Notes under the pieces: model-generated | Databases searched by the model: none | What the model saw: the letters and a program-made list of their open reading frames with translations, nothing else | Told to the model about the DNA's origin: nothing | NCBI GenBank assembly: GCA_003694235.1 | Contig: RFKO01000322.1 | Location: 1-5,271 of the forward strand | Reading direction: 5' to 3' | Length of the DNA: 5,271 nt | Source: Anaerolineae bacterium | GTDB taxonomy: Bacteria; Chloroflexota; Anaerolineae; Anaerolineales; UBA11858 | Shown here: piece after piece, positions 4,830-5,271 of the stretch | How positions within the stretch are numbered: the first letter of the stretch is position 1 | Layout: every line of letters starts with the position of its first letter | Made by a program: the position numbers and the translations under genes

Positions 4830-5271
4830 GGTTCTCTCCTTTCACCATCACGGTCAATTCTTCGTTCGCCTTCAGGCCCATAAAGCGTCGTATTCGCCGC
4901 CGCGCACCAATGGGCACTGGCCCATCAACCTCTGTATCTGTCAGTCCCCACAAAGCGTGCGCCAGGTTGCCTCCCGCCCATTGCAGGATTGCGCTCACCC
5001 GCTCCGTTCCAATGCCCGGCAAAGCCGCCAGGAACGCCGCCTGCGGGCTGACGATTGCCGGGGGACGTGGGGGCAGGATATCCATCGTTTCGGAACGCTT
5101 TCGCCGCCCCAGGCGTTCTACGGCTGCTTCCAGGTCGCTATCGCCGCCGCAATAGGTGACGAACACCCCCATCTCCTGCACGCTCAGTAACGCTCCCTGG
5201 ATCGCCGCCCAACTCCATCCGGTTTCCCCCCGGTCGCTGATCACCTTGCCGTTTGCCCCTCGCTGCAACTC
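4822..5271 (-). CDS. ERCC4 (XPF/Mus81-type) nuclease with C-terminal helix-hairpin-helix, 5'-partial
   Basis: The frame is open to the right edge, so the N-terminus is outside the window; the first visible codons are GAG TTG, and the TTG at 5268 is probably an internal Leu rather than a start. The 149 visible residues show the second half of an ERCC4 nuclease fold: the ISDRGETGWSW segment, then AIQGALLSVQEMGVFVTYC (local residues 24-41), which is the helix and strand that follow the catalytic core in this family, then a charged RRKR stretch. A proline-rich linker (about 67-75) leads to a helix-hairpin-helix with FLAALPGIGTERVSAIL (about 80-96), a non-specific DNA-binding element. The catalytic GDxnERKxxxD motif should lie upstream and cannot be checked here. 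Family members cut branched or flapped DNA, so a role in phage recombination or replication intermediates is inferred. It ends TGA and overlaps the next gene by 8 nt. Confidence 0.85.
   Translation of the reverse strand, partial: ELQRGANGKVISDRGETGWSWAAIQGALLSVQEMGVFVTYCGGDSDLEAAVERLGRRKRSETMDILPPRPPAIVSPQAAFLAALPGIGTERVSAILQWAGGNLAHALWGLTDTEVDGPVPIGARRRIRRFMGLKANEELTVMVKGENHE
4835..4842 (-). promoter_or_regulatory. Ribosome binding site of the RecT-like gene
   Basis: AAAGGAGA on the minus strand, 5 nt before ATG 4829 (6 nt counted from its AGGAG core). It lies within the coding end of the ERCC4 gene and fixes the RecT-like start. Confidence 0.75.

Noticed and set aside
76..4883. Long plus-strand open frames at 76-813, 829-1398, 1399-1962, 1977-2774 and 3852-4883
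   Set aside because: They lie antisense to well-supported genes. Their translations are rich in Arg, His, Pro and Gln with no recognisable motif, which is what the reverse of GC-rich codons gives. No Shine-Dalgarno or family signal supports them.
1..5271. tRNA genes, CRISPR repeats, insertion sequences, terminators or an origin with iterons
   Set aside because: There is no intergenic space to hold them, and I saw no tandem or inverted repeats beyond what coding sequence produces by chance. Short hairpins within genes cannot be ruled out without a folding calculation.

Overview
The window is a tightly packed, single-strand gene block of phage or prophage type (all genes on the minus strand, read from position 5271 down to 1). 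By eye it is GC-rich, about 60%. It holds eight genes with essentially no intergenic space, and consecutive genes either overlap or lie within 3 nt. The gene content is that of a temperate-phage or integrated-element DNA recombination and replication module. No capsid, tail, integrase, ribosomal or metabolic gene is present. Shine-Dalgarno motifs are strong and six of the seven visible stop codons are TGA, which fits a GC-rich bacterial host. The protein style reminds me of phage genes from Chloroflexota (Anaerolineae-like) or other GC-rich environmental bacteria, but that assignment is only a guess.

Layout in transcription order: (1) 5271-4822, the C-terminal part of an ERCC4 (XPF/Mus81-type) nuclease with a helix-hairpin-helix; (2) 4829-4059, a RecT-like single-strand annealing protein; (3) 4072-3746, a MazG-like NTP pyrophosphohydrolase; (4) 3753-2995, a RecB/Cas4-like PD-(D/E)XK nuclease with four cysteines placed for an Fe-S cluster; (5) 3011-2193, a J-domain protein with an N-terminal HARP-like module; (6) 2192-1938, a small cysteine-rich protein whose reading frame carries an in-frame amber codon (TAG, 2156-2154); (7) 1941-1384, a stand-alone von Willebrand A (VWA) protein with an intact MIDAS; (8) 1380-1, a VapE/VirE-type P-loop replication helicase that runs open off the left edge of the window.

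The likely joint role is as follows. The RecT-like protein and the Cas4-like nuclease form a two-component recombination pair (end resection plus annealing). The ERCC4 nuclease probably cuts branched or flapped DNA intermediates. The VapE-like ATPase probably drives replication initiation or unwinding. The MazG-like enzyme adjusts nucleotide pools. The HARP/J-domain protein, the Cys-rich protein and the VWA protein are accessory factors of unknown role that are co-translated with the rest.

The points most worth a second look are the amber codon at position 13 of the conserved-looking small Cys-rich gene, with a second TAG ending the upstream gene in the same frame; the HARP-J fusion; and the VWA protein translationally linked to the VapE-type helicase. 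There is no stretch of 300 bases without a gene.
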